Below are positions 7,889 to 16,730 of a stretch of 64,000 bases of DNA, piece after piece. How positions within the stretch are numbered: position 1 is the first letter of the stretch; each line of letters starts with the position of its first letter. Below the pieces are notes generated by a model, which was given only the letters and a program-made list of their open reading frames with translations, was not told where the DNA came from and made no database searches. The DNA lies in contig NZ_LT629845.1 in NCBI RefSeq assembly GCF_900106785.1, positions 497,028-561,027 of the forward strand, given 5' to 3'. Both the position numbers and the translations under genes were made by a program. Origin of the DNA: Prevotellamassilia timonensis (lineage in GTDB: Bacteria > Bacteroidota > Bacteroidia > Bacteroidales > Bacteroidaceae).

Positions 7889-10800
7889 TGTGATTTCCTT
7901 TTAAGTTCGTAATAACAATCATATGCTGCTTGTACGTCCGCCATAGCATCATGTTGGTTATTAAAGTGCTTATTGAACAATTTGTAGTAGAGTTCATCCA
8001 ATTTGGGATATTTATATGGCTGACTCATACGTGTATGGAATGACAAATTAGGTATTTTGCATATATTCATACCCATTTTCATCGTGTCAACTACATTGTG
8101 ATTCTTTGTAGTGAGCAATGCATTTTCTATCCCTTTGACTCTGATTATTTCAGCTTTAACCACATTTAAGTCGAAGGAAACATTATGTCCTATAACGATG
8201 TTAGAATTACTTAAAACCTGGTCTAAGAAACCTATAACATGTTTTCTATCTTCTCCTACTTTGATAGCTTGGGCATTGGATATTCCATGTATTCTTGCGG
8301 ATGATTCTGGTATGGAATACCCATTCGGTTTCAAAATCATATTCCGTTTTGCCAATATTCCATAGTTGTCATCTTCAATAATTAATACAACTTGAACAAG
8401 ATGAGGCCAATTGTCCAATTCTGTATACGGCAGATTGTCGTTTATTGGTAAACCTGTTGTCTCAGTATCAATAAAACATCTCAAATTCTTAAAGGGAGTT
8501 CCCCATATGCGATGTCCTTCTTCATCACATGAGTCATAATTCAAAAAAGGAACAGCATAGATAAATTCATCTTTTGCAAGATTTATATCGGCACCATAAT
8601 TACCTATATGGAATCGCAAATCTTGGCAAGACCGACCAACAGACACTCTGTCAAATATGAAACTGCTTAAAGGACGTTGATTTGTATCCAAGATAGCACA
8701 CTTTATTTCATTGGCAGCACCTAAGAAGTTTCCGACTTTTTTACCTGTAAAATTTCCAACAACTATTATTGGATTTTGCTCGCTATAAAAGACTCTTGCA
8801 TAATCCCATTTAAATGGAATGATTATTTCCTCTGGGACTTTTCCAACAATGTCATAACCTCCATATGAAGGATTTTCTGTTTCTGACAATTTATCGTGTT
8901 CTTCTATTACGATTCCTTCTTTCTCTTTGTCAAAATCAAATACAGCTACCCAATTGCAATTTCGTTCCTCATAAGGTGATACTTTCCATCGTTTACAATC
9001 TGGTCGCATGTTGTCCCAACACAATATGGACATTGTATTATATAGCGTACGCCCATTGTGATATAAATGAATCTCAACAGTATTTTCATCTATAAACCGA
9101 ATAAAATCAAATTCTGGAGATTTGAAAATTCCTACTCCGTAACTTTCACAGGCGTAATCGTACTTTAAAATCTGCCATTTATCAATGGTTAATCTTGCAA
9201 TAAAATAATCATTACCTAATCCGTTTAAATATAGATATTTCTCTAAGTCTAATCTTTTTGAAAGTGCAAGTTGATTATATGAAGAATGTATTTCTATCAT
9301 ATAATCAGATTCATATATTATTTTAGAATCCTCAATAATACATAGCTTTTTATAATTATCTATTTCTACTATAGCAAAATATTCTCCACTAAGCAAGATG
9401 CCAAATTCAATGATTTTGTCACATTTATAGCTGAATAAAATTGTCGTTGGACGATTATTGTATAAGCAGTAGTATTCACTTGCTTCATTCTCTTTGCAGT
9501 CATACGCATTAGATTCTCTGTTATCAAACACACACCATTCATCATCCCTTTTGCCAATTAAAAAAGAGACTTTGTGCTTTACATTTACTTGTCCTATTGC
9601 TGGAATAGAAGTATATCCATCCCAATCATCAGGATAGATATTCTTTGTAAAATAAGTTCCATCATAGAAATCTATAGTTTCTAATATGTCATACGGACTG
9701 TCATCAAATTCATTTTTCGTGTTTCTAAGATAGTATTTTTGAGATAGAATTTTGTATTTTGAATTAAATTCATCACAAATAAACGAGTATGTGATATTGC
9801 CCTTGTCATCATATCTATCACATTGCATGTGCTCTCGTTTTAAGACGAAATATACATCTGTGATTTCGAATAATCCATCAGGAGCGCCGCATTGATTTGT
9901 TGCTGCTTCAACCAAATCATCATCTGAATAATGCTTGCCTTCTTTTGAATATATGGCATCATATTTACATGGAATAATTTCCTTAAATGCAATTGTTGTT
10001 GTTTGAGAACTGAAGTGCTTTACAAAGTGTGTATTAACGATACCATATTGGTAACCTTCATAATTATTACAAAGAACAACTATAGAGTAATTGTTGTACA
10101 AATAATCTAAATCCTCATATGCAGATGGATTATAATAACATTTTGATATCTTTGTTATTATTTGATATTTTGTATCTACAATAACTTTTCCTTCAAGGTT
10201 CACAGTTCCCCATTTCTTGTTTTTACACACAAAAAAACCATCTTCTGCCTTATTGATATTATCATAGATAAAAGGTAATACAATAGTAGCATCAAATCTT
10301 AACAATCCCCATTTTTTTGACAATGTGTCTTGTGCCCCAATTACCTTACTTGTATGATATCCAAAACTTAAATAGTTTAATGGTAAGATGAATTCTCCGT
10401 GTTTATTAACGATTCCATGTTTATTTTGCTGTGACACATCATAATAGCCAACAACCTCATCTACTGGGAGCACACTATCAAATTCGGCAAATGACTTTTC
10501 CCCGAATTGATTAATGACTCCACTAAATATACCATTGATATATGTACTTACAACTTGGTCATTATAGAAAAACACTTTACGACTATATATTGGTTGTATT
10601 ACGACTTTACCAGATTTGTCCAAACACCCCCATGTTCCTCCTGATATAAAGAAACCGGTTAGGTCATCTTCCATTAACGTTCCACCTATATTGAACGGAA
10701 TATAACCGCATGCATCAATGTCTGGATCACGATGCTGCCCCATTGGTAATAAATTATAGCTATTGGGAAGATCTATCCATGACTTCATGGCCACGGAATT

Positions 10801-11133
10801 AAGAATGTAATTATCTACAGACATAATTCTCCAATTACCACCAACATTAATCCATAAAACGTTCTTTTCAGAAATCTCCTTTCTTTTTTTCGTTTCCTTC
10901 TTTTTTGTATATATATTAGTTAAAGATTCTTCTAATAGATAATCCTCATTATCAGTTTTAATCTTGTATTTGATTGATTTTAGACTAATATTGTCTTTTT
11001 TAAAGCCTATTTTATATATACCTTTACGCAGTTCTATCTTTAATATGGAATTTGGGAAAGCTTCACCAACTTCTTCAAAATCGCAATAGACAAGGCATTG
11101 AATGTCTACTAATATTTTTAATATTGAACTCAT
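7885..11133 (-). CDS. WG-repeat protein fused to a DEDDh 3'-5' exonuclease
   Basis: 1082 residues from the ATG at 11131-11133, which has AAAGGA just upstream; a further open stretch to 11157 begins with TTG and is not preferred. Residues 1-80 form a small beta domain. About 165-330 hold WG (KWG/DKSG) repeats: TWGCLDKSGKVVIQP, KHGIVNKHGEFILP, KKWGLLRFDATIVLPFIYD, KKWGTVNLEGKVIV. The middle 550 residues are unassigned. About 885-1075 is a DnaQ-like exonuclease with all motif residues visible: Asp889/Glu891 in DTETTG, HGIS, GHNVSFD (Asp988), and H-D-A-M-A-D (His1061, Asp1066). WG repeats are usually binding modules, so this would target a nuclease to a ligand. No signal peptide. Part of a tightly coupled minus-strand gene set. 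Confidence 0.85.
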   Translation of the reverse strand: MSSILKILVDIQCLVYCDFEEVGEAFPNSILKIELRKGIYKIGFKKDNISLKSIKYKIKTDNEDYLLEESLTNIYTKKKETKKRKEISEKNVLWINVGGNWRIMSVDNYILNSVAMKSWIDLPNSYNLLPMGQHRDPDIDACGYIPFNIGGTLMEDDLTGFFISGGTWGCLDKSGKVVIQPIYSRKVFFYNDQVVSTYINGIFSGVINQFGEKSFAEFDSVLPVDEVVGYYDVSQQNKHGIVNKHGEFILPLNYLSFGYHTSKVIGAQDTLSKKWGLLRFDATIVLPFIYDNINKAEDGFFVCKNKKWGTVNLEGKVIVDTKYQIITKISKCYYNPSAYEDLDYLYNNYSIVVLCNNYEGYQYGIVNTHFVKHFSSQTTTIAFKEIIPCKYDAIYSKEGKHYSDDDLVEAATNQCGAPDGLFEITDVYFVLKREHMQCDRYDDKGNITYSFICDEFNSKYKILSQKYYLRNTKNEFDDSPYDILETIDFYDGTYFTKNIYPDDWDGYTSIPAIGQVNVKHKVSFLIGKRDDEWCVFDNRESNAYDCKENEASEYYCLYNNRPTTILFSYKCDKIIEFGILLSGEYFAIVEIDNYKKLCIIEDSKIIYESDYMIEIHSSYNQLALSKRLDLEKYLYLNGLGNDYFIARLTIDKWQILKYDYACESYGVGIFKSPEFDFIRFIDENTVEIHLYHNGRTLYNTMSILCWDNMRPDCKRWKVSPYEERNCNWVAVFDFDKEKEGIVIEEHDKLSETENPSYGGYDIVGKVPEEIIIPFKWDYARVFYSEQNPIIVVGNFTGKKVGNFLGAANEIKCAILDTNQRPLSSFIFDRVSVGRSCQDLRFHIGNYGADINLAKDEFIYAVPFLNYDSCDEEGHRIWGTPFKNLRCFIDTETTGLPINDNLPYTELDNWPHLVQVVLIIEDDNYGILAKRNMILKPNGYSIPESSARIHGISNAQAIKVGEDRKHVIGFLDQVLSNSNIVIGHNVSFDLNVVKAEIIRVKGIENALLTTKNHNVVDTMKMGMNICKIPNLSFHTRMSQPYKYPKLDELYYKLFNKHFNNQHDAMADVQAAYDCYYELKRKSQ

Positions 11134-11153
11134 ACAATTTCCTTTTTGAAACG

Positions 11154-11336
11154 TCAAACATCTATCTCACAATTAACTTCAGGAATGAGAATATCATATC
11201 CATAGGAAGAATTCCAGATTATTTCCGTGTGATTTATATCAATAAGAGAATAATCAAGCAATCCATTACCATATACCAGTATTGGAACTCTTTGTGTATG
11301 TTTATTCAGTTTCTCTACATTTTTTAAACTTAACAC
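11154..11336 (-). CDS. Small 60-aa ORF between DUF2971 and the WG-exonuclease
   Basis: 60 residues, VPILVYGNGLLDYSLID in the middle, no recognised family. It overlaps the end of the DUF2971 gene by 35 nt and stops 20 nt before the preferred start of the WG-exonuclease gene. Position and protein-like composition suggest a small coupled gene. It could instead be a frame-shifted tail of the DUF2971 protein or chance. Confidence 0.4.
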   Translation of the reverse strand: MLSLKNVEKLNKHTQRVPILVYGNGLLDYSLIDINHTEIIWNSSYGYDILIPEVNCEIDV

Positions 11337-11964
11337 TATCAGTATTCTCGATTACAGAATTCAGGATAATATATTTTAAGGCTTTGCCATAATACAAGTA
11401 TTCCTCTTTATTGAGGTTGGTACAGCGTTTAATAAATCGGTATTCTTGTTCGTGCTCCCATTCTTTTCGCTTGTGAAAGAATAACTTATCGGCTTTCTTT
11501 TGTATGTTGCTTTGGATACTTTGAGAGTCATTGGAGTTTGCAATATAAAACGATTCTACAGAGGTATCGTATGATACAATTTTGTGCAGAACGGCATCAT
11601 CAATTTGTTTGCATAATATGTCCTTGTCAAATACGAGACAGACGCCTTGGCCTTTATCGGCATAAAGTCCCCACATTTGATGAAGGTCGAACCCCAATTT
11701 ATCCTGTTTGTTATCATCTGCGGTAAGGCTAATCTGTCGATATTTTGCCATCTCACAATCTATTGCATCCAATACTTCGGATGGAAAACTATTGATAAGA
11801 GTTCCTGTTGTGTCGACATAGGAAAGTTTGTCATTTTCATGAATGTCATTCATGTTATGCAACCTTCCAAATCTTAGACTATGGGATTCCAATATTTTAA
11901 TTGCAGTATCAAACTTTGTGTAATGATACAACTTTTTCATATTCATGAATTCTTCTTTCATCAT
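11302..11964 (-). CDS. DUF2971 protein (first copy)
   Basis: 220 residues, soluble. DUF2971 hallmarks: KKLYHYTKFDTAIKILESHS, RFGRLHNMNDIHEND, the central MWGLYADKGQGVCLVFD, and RKEWEHEQEYRFIK near 175 (E-x-E-Y-R). In-frame ATGs at 11946 and 11940 (MNMKKLYHYT, MKKLYHYT) are likely better starts than 11964. It follows the UpxY-like gene by 73 nt and precedes the WG-exonuclease. The conserved HYT, MND and E-x-R residues could be an active site; no activity is known to me for the family. Confidence 0.8.
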   Translation of the reverse strand: MMKEEFMNMKKLYHYTKFDTAIKILESHSLRFGRLHNMNDIHENDKLSYVDTTGTLINSFPSEVLDAIDCEMAKYRQISLTADDNKQDKLGFDLHQMWGLYADKGQGVCLVFDKDILCKQIDDAVLHKIVSYDTSVESFYIANSNDSQSIQSNIQKKADKLFFHKRKEWEHEQEYRFIKRCTNLNKEEYLYYGKALKYIILNSVIENTDSVKFKKCRETE

Positions 11965-12037
11965 TTGATTGTATATTTTTATTATATGTTAGGAGAATTG
12001 CTCATTTCATTTATTATATAGTGTTTAATCTGTTGCG

Positions 12038-12775
12038 TTAATCAAGCAGCGTTATTGATTTTTCTTTCCTCATCGCCTCTTTTGGCACATATGCCGTAGC
12101 TACTAAGCATCCCTCAAACAATTCTACGACCACTCTCTGCTGTCCTGCAATTCTTGCCACTCTTCCGTGAATTCCTATGAATTCACCTTCTGTTACAACC
12201 ACTTCGTCACCTAATTTATACATGATGTTCTCTGAAGTAACAGGAATGATGTGAGGATTCTTTATGGAAGTCAATCTTATGAAATTGTCCATCGCTGAAT
12301 CAGAAATAGTAAGAGGTGGATTTTTGTCAGGAGCATCTTCTCGGTAAGAAGTATGGTCGTAGTAGAAACTAAGCAATGCCCTACCAACTGATGCATTATT
12401 ATTGCGACACAATGCTTCGACTTGGCTATATGTAGCATGAACAAAGAGAAATGAGGAGAGAAGAGGGTCTGTTATGATTCGCTTCTTTCCTTGCTTCCTT
12501 ACCGCTTTATATCGCTTAGGAACATAGCTTTCCAAGCCTTTAGCTTCTACAAATTCTTTAGCTTTGAGAACGCGTCCATATGAAACTCGCAAAACGAACC
12601 ATTGCCTATTTGCGTTTGGCACACTCTCTACCGACACCCCACCTTTGACATCGTCAGAAACGGAGGGCGTACAAGAGGTAAATCTTGCACTTGGACACGA
12701 TGAGTCTGTGTCGGTAGGCTGCCCATTATACAATGAAGCGTCAGCCGTTAAAGGCTGTTTGGTGTTATCTTCCAA
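12038..12775 (-). CDS. UpxY/NusG-family transcription antiterminator
   Basis: 245 residues. After an unusual polar N-terminal extension of about 57 residues comes an NGN domain (QWFVLRVSYGRVLKAKEF, then YVPKRYKAVRK and PLLSSFLFVHAT) and a C-terminal KOW domain (YKLGDEVVVTEGEFIGIHGR, then VVVELFEGCLVATAYVPKE). In Bacteroides, UpxY proteins head capsule operons and prevent premature termination. No capsule gene is nearby; instead this gene is first in the DUF2971/WG-exonuclease run, all on the same strand. It may be a dedicated antiterminator for that long transcript, or a leftover from another locus. Confidence 0.85.
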   Translation of the reverse strand: MEDNTKQPLTADASLYNGQPTDTDSSCPSARFTSCTPSVSDDVKGGVSVESVPNANRQWFVLRVSYGRVLKAKEFVEAKGLESYVPKRYKAVRKQGKKRIITDPLLSSFLFVHATYSQVEALCRNNNASVGRALLSFYYDHTSYREDAPDKNPPLTISDSAMDNFIRLTSIKNPHIIPVTSENIMYKLGDEVVVTEGEFIGIHGRVARIAGQQRVVVELFEGCLVATAYVPKEAMRKEKSITLLD

Positions 12776-12920
12776 TGTTATTGCTCAGAGGTTAGATTAA
12801 ACCAATAGACTTTTTCTTGATAGAATTGTCAATTATTGACCACAAAAGTGGGAAATCTTATTCAGACGAAAGAATAAATCATTGGAAATCTTCACTTCTG
12901 GCATCATATTTCTGTAATTT

Positions 12921-12957
12921 GAGGCGATTTGCTGTAACCAACGTCACAAATCGCCTC
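12921..12957 (-). terminator. Hairpin between the mobilization fragment and upxY
   Basis: Perfect 11-bp inverted repeat GAGGCGATTTG (12921-12931) and CAAATCGCCTC (12947-12957), 10 nt past the stop of the gene at 12967. No U-tract is evident on the minus strand, so termination is likely but not certain. Confidence 0.5.
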
Positions 12958-12966
12958 TCATTGCCA

Positions 12967-14104
12967 TTATCTGGATGAACCTTGTGGCTTCTTTTTTGAT
13001 GGTGCTCCTAATCCCAACTTCTGTGTTCCGTCCCAATTAGTGAGTTGGTCAGCACAACCATTGGAGCCACCGAATGAAACGTATGTATCTGCGCTGCACG
13101 ACATGTAATCAATGAACGAAAGGAAGTTCTGAATGATGGGTTCGGTATAAACAACTTCATCGGTAGCAAAGAGTTTTGTCCAGTGTGCGACACATTCTCT
13201 CCGATAGTTGCCACAACCATTCCAATCCATGCTCGCGAGAAATCTTTCAACGGCAAACTTTGCTCCTTGTGGAGAGCGAAGCGCAATGTTGGATTTTGTG
13301 GCAGTAGCCATAATACCATAATAGATTGCTTTGGCTTCTTTTTCATCGAAATCTATTCTGCTTGATTGCGAAAAGGCTTTAAGCTGTTCATTACCTTCAC
13401 TAATGAATCGGTTAAGTACACCTTGGTATCTGTCTTGTCTTGCCTGTTCTTCACGTTTTGCCTCCGCTTCTTGTTCCTTGCGGTCTTCCACACGTTTAAC
13501 AGCTTCAATTATTTCAGGCTGCTTTGTCAAGTCGTTCCATTGAAAAACCAAGATTTTATATTTCTCCAATAGAGTATTGTAATCAGTCTTGAGTCTTGTA
13601 ATGTCCTCGTTTTTTGAGGCTAATTGGGTATTGAGACTTTCAATAACTGCATCCTTTTGAACGGTTGCTTGTCTGACAGCATTTTCGTCAAGCAGCGATA
13701 TGTGTTGCTTCACTTTTGCATTTTCAGCCTTTAGTGTATCATTCTCATTCTGCAATGCCTTATTCTCAATAATCAGTTTGTTGAGTTGCTGCATATAGTA
13801 AGTGTAAGTTTTGTTGACAGATGCTTGTGTACCATTATTCTGCTTGTCACGTTCAGCGTTGATGGCAACGACAAGAACCTTGATAGCGTCATTGATGTTT
13901 GTTGTCCGTTCCTCTCGCCAAGTCTTTTGTCCGATGAGTGCAGGAATTGGGATGGAAAGTTTCTTATTTACGGTATTCATTGCTTCTTGTACAGGTGTCT
14001 TTATGTTGAGAAGAGAAAATGTAAGTTCTTGCTTGTCAACAGTGGCAAGAACAGCGTATTTCTCCACTTTGTCAAGAGCGACTTTCGCCTGGCGTTCCGC
14101 TTAC
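12967..14104 (-). pseudogene. 3' part of a mobilization (MobV/Pre-like) protein
   Basis: The frame is open from just after a stop at 14105 and reads AERQAKVALDKVEKYAVL before the first usable start, a GTG at 14065-14067 (366 residues). It therefore looks like the body of a longer gene that has lost its 5' end at the family B repeat. The visible part has KLSIPIPALIGQKTWREE, KTYTYYMQQLNKLI, a long coiled coil (about 90-220), and a C-terminal SCSADTYVSFGGSNGCADQL block. This resembles the non-catalytic C-terminal part of Bacteroidales plasmid mobilization proteins. The relaxase domain is absent, so it should not function in transfer. Confidence 0.45.
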
Positions 14105-14140
14105 GTATAAATTCGCACGATCTGAAAGGCGCTGCGAAAG

Positions 14141-14329
14141 AAACGAGCACTAATGGGGGCGACGCGTCTCGCGGGATAGAGATAGGAGTTAAATACGAAC
14201 GCTACTACTGCTAATAATAGCTGCATCTTTCTCCGCGGGACGCGTCGCCCCCATTAGAGTTCGCGTTTGGTGGTAGCGCTTGATGGTAGCGCTTGATGAT
14301 AGCGTTTGGTGCTTGAGTCCGTTCGCATG
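14141..14329. repeat. Family B repeat, right end of the accessory island
   Basis: Both arms are present: CACTAATGGGGGCGACGCGT at 14148-14167 and its inverse ACGCGTCGCCCCCATTAG around 14240-14257. The outer part (14233-14329) is the inverted copy of the repeat at 3573-3656, with repeated GGTAGCGCTTGAT units. The left arm abuts the truncated mobilization gene. The 352-bp gap 14068-14419 holds this element and no gene. Confidence 0.8.
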
Positions 14330-14419
14330 CAATGCGTCACCCAATCAAATGGCGTAACTCAGCGTTTTTCAATACGCGCCATTCAATGGCACAAAAAAGT
14401 GATGAAGTCAGGAGAGTAA

Positions 14420-14980
14420 TTATTGGGCAATTTCTTCAACCGCAAATTTTTCGGGGTGCTTACCTTCAAACTGGCGATAATATTCCATGATGATGCGCAT
14501 ATCCGCATCAACGTTTCCAGATGGGTTGAGTGTTTTTGTGCACACAATGCGCTTGTTGGGATAATCGATAGCGTAAAGCAAAATAGGAAGTTGTGCCTTT
14601 AATGCGATAAAGTAAAAACCTCTTTTCCACTGCTTGGCTAAAGACCTTGTACCCTCGGGAGTAATGGCAAGTGAAAAATGAGAAGATTCTTTTGCTTTCT
14701 GGGCCAACTGGTCCGTCATGCTCGTATGTTTGCTTCTCTCGACAGGAATACCTCCTATGCGCTTAAGCAATCGGCCAAATGGCCAAAAGAACCATTCCTT
14801 TTTCATCAGGAAATTCGAGGTCAATCCGATAGAAGTGTAGTATAGTTCTCCGATGATAAAATCCCAATTGCTTGTATGTGGTGCCACGCAAATAATGCAT
14901 TTGTTTGGCGTCTGTTCAGTGACTTCGACGCGCCAGCCTAACCATCTGTGCAGTATTGTTTTGCAAATGGATTTGAGCAT
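14420..14980 (-). CDS. 1-acyl-glycerol-3-phosphate acyltransferase family (PlsC-like)
   Basis: 186 residues. Acyltransferase motifs: APHTSNWDF (H-x4-D, residues about 35-41), FGRLLKRIGGIPVER and TPEGTRS near 107-113. The family transfers acyl groups to lyso-phospholipids or related acceptors at the inner membrane. It is shorter than classical PlsC and resembles the compact single-domain members found in Bacteroidales. The hydrophobic N-terminus (ICKTILHRWLGW) probably docks on the membrane. It lies at the end of the kor-containing minus-strand run, just outside the island. Exact substrate unknown. Confidence 0.85.
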   Translation of the reverse strand: MLKSICKTILHRWLGWRVEVTEQTPNKCIICVAPHTSNWDFIIGELYYTSIGLTSNFLMKKEWFFWPFGRLLKRIGGIPVERSKHTSMTDQLAQKAKESSHFSLAITPEGTRSLAKQWKRGFYFIALKAQLPILLYAIDYPNKRIVCTKTLNPSGNVDADMRIIMEYYRQFEGKHPEKFAVEEIAQ

Positions 14981-15108
14981 TTCTTTTATGTAAAATTGGT
15001 ATTAGTTGTCTCAAACGAGATGTGCAAGTGTTGCAACACCTGTTTTGATACAGATGTTAAACACTTGCACATCGGTAATCATTTGACTAACGCTACTATG
15101 TTTTGACT

Positions 15109-15372
15109 TTATGCCTTTATGATGCGGGCATTAATGTCGTTAACCTTATCGGTAAACTCTTGTTTGAGCTTACGATAAAATTCGCGTTCAGATCCTTTTT
15201 CTGTATGGCTGATGCGTGCAACATATTCACCATGAAGGGCAATAACCTCTTTCATAAGTTCGTCAAGCACAGTTCGGTCTGCTTGTTGGCACATACTTAA
15301 AGCCACACAATCGGCAAAGAGGTCGCCAGTGATCATTTTGATACTCTTTTTGAGTTGTTTGCGGTTTGCCAT
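15109..15372 (-). CDS. Conserved hypothetical helical protein
   Basis: 87 residues, highly charged and predicted helical (MANRKQLKKSIKMITGDLFA, then EREFYRKLKQEFTDKVNDIN). No known domain, no signal or membrane segment. Small proteins of this type appear in many Bacteroidales genomes; this is from memory. It sits 47 nt after korC on the same strand and may be co-transcribed. Confidence 0.7.
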   Translation of the reverse strand: MANRKQLKKSIKMITGDLFADCVALSMCQQADRTVLDELMKEVIALHGEYVARISHTEKGSEREFYRKLKQEFTDKVNDINARIIKA

Positions 15373-15419
15373 AATCGTTTTTTTATTTGGTTAATATGGG
15401 GAGTACGGTCTCCTTTTTA

Positions 15420-15959
15420 TTATTTCGAAATAATATCACGTCCCTTCAGAATGGCCTGCTCGTTCATAGGTAGCAGATTGTGGTGACGCTCAGGCAGTGT
15501 CTTACGTAAGGCTTTCATTACACTCTCGATGGATACGATTGGGTGAACTTTAAGAAAACCTCCTAAGATGAACATGTTAAAGCACTTCATCATAGACATT
15601 TCGGCAGCAGATTCCATTGCAGGAATGTGCCATGAGGTGATGTCTGTGCGTGAAGGCTTTTCTATGATTCCAAAACTATCGTATATAAGAGTACCACCTT
15701 TTTTAACCTTGGGTTGGAACTTGTCGAGTGAGGGTTGGTTGAGCAGAATGGCCGTATCGTATGTGCTGAGTATGGGCGATGATATGGGTTCGTCGCTGAT
15801 GATGACCGTTACATTTGCTGTGCCACCACGTTGCTCAGGTCCGTATGCAGGCATCCATGTTACTTCTTTGCCCTCCATAAGTGCCGCATAAGCTAAAATT
15901 TTGCCCATTGAAAGCACTCCTTGGCCACCAAATCCAGATATAATAATTTCTTGTTTCAT
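15420..15959 (-). CDS. korC: 2-oxoacid:ferredoxin oxidoreductase gamma subunit
   Basis: 179 residues. ISGFGGQGVLSMGKILAYA at the N-terminus and PAYGPEQRGGTANV near 38-51 are typical of the gamma (KorC/VorC) subunit of 2-oxoglutarate or related 2-oxoacid:ferredoxin oxidoreductases, which decarboxylate 2-oxoacids to acyl-CoA and reduce ferredoxin. It starts 9 nt after korB. With korD, korA and korB it completes a four-subunit enzyme. The specific substrate cannot be read from sequence alone; 2-oxoglutarate is likely for this arrangement in Bacteroidales. Confidence 0.92.
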   Translation of the reverse strand: MKQEIIISGFGGQGVLSMGKILAYAALMEGKEVTWMPAYGPEQRGGTANVTVIISDEPISSPILSTYDTAILLNQPSLDKFQPKVKKGGTLIYDSFGIIEKPSRTDITSWHIPAMESAAEMSMMKCFNMFILGGFLKVHPIVSIESVMKALRKTLPERHHNLLPMNEQAILKGRDIISK

Positions 15960-15968
15960 GTGTCTTGT

Positions 15969-16730
15969 TTATTTATCTTTCAGGTCGCCAATGTGGTAAA
16001 AGTCGAACATGTGGTCTTCCATCCATTCATTGGCTTTGACGGGTGACATCTTCCAACCAGAAGAACAGGTAGATACAATTTCGATTAAATTAGAACCTTT
16101 GCCTTGCATTGAGTTTTCAAATGCATGGCGAATAGCTTTCTTCGCTTTGCGTATGGCGGCAACGCTATGTACACTTTGACGTGTAACATATGCTGTGCCT
16201 TCAAGGTTTGCAGCGAGGTCTGTAATGTTGAGTGGATAACCATGCAATTTAGGGTCACGGCCGTACGGGCAAGTAACAGTTTTCATGCCCAATAGGGTGG
16301 TGGGAGCCATTTGGCCACCAGTCATGCCATAGATGGCATTGTTGATGAATATCATGGTGATGTTCTCGCCACGATTGAGGGCATGAATTGTTTCGGCAGT
16401 TCCGATACATGCTAAATCGCCATCTCCCTGATATGTAAACACCAAACGGTCTGGCCAAAGTCGCTTACATGCTGTGGCAAGTGCTGGCGCGCGCCCGTGT
16501 GCAGCTTCCTGCCAATCAATGTCAATGTAACGGTAGGCAAAAACGGCACAACCAACGGGGCTGATACCTATTGTCTTTTCTTCCAGGCCCATTTCTGCAA
16601 TGACTTCTGCCACAAGTTTGTGAACAACGCCATGCGAACACCCAGGACAGTAGTGCATGTCCGTGTCGTTCAGGAGTTCTGGCTTTTTATACACCAAATT
16701 CTCTGGTTTGATAATATCTTCTCTTGTCAT
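15969..16730 (-). CDS. korB: 2-oxoacid:ferredoxin oxidoreductase beta subunit (TPP-binding)
   Basis: 253 residues. MHYCPGCSHGVVHKLVAE near the N-terminus, GISPVGCAVFAYRY, HGRAPALATA and the thiamine pyrophosphate motif GDGDLACIGTAETIHALNRG followed by INNAIYGMTGGQ are all visible. The subunit binds TPP and Mg and, in this class, contacts the iron-sulfur electron path. Its ATG overlaps the stop of the 96-residue membrane protein gene by 4 nt, so the two are translationally coupled. Confidence 0.95.
   Translation of the reverse strand: MTREDIIKPENLVYKKPELLNDTDMHYCPGCSHGVVHKLVAEVIAEMGLEEKTIGISPVGCAVFAYRYIDIDWQEAAHGRAPALATACKRLWPDRLVFTYQGDGDLACIGTAETIHALNRGENITMIFINNAIYGMTGGQMAPTTLLGMKTVTCPYGRDPKLHGYPLNITDLAANLEGTAYVTRQSVHSVAAIRKAKKAIRHAFENSMQGKGSNLIEIVSTCSSGWKMSPVKANEWMEDHMFDFYHIGDLKDK

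Noticed and set aside
12038-12775. UpxY as the head of a capsule locus
   Set aside because: No glycosyltransferase, flippase or sugar-nucleotide gene follows.
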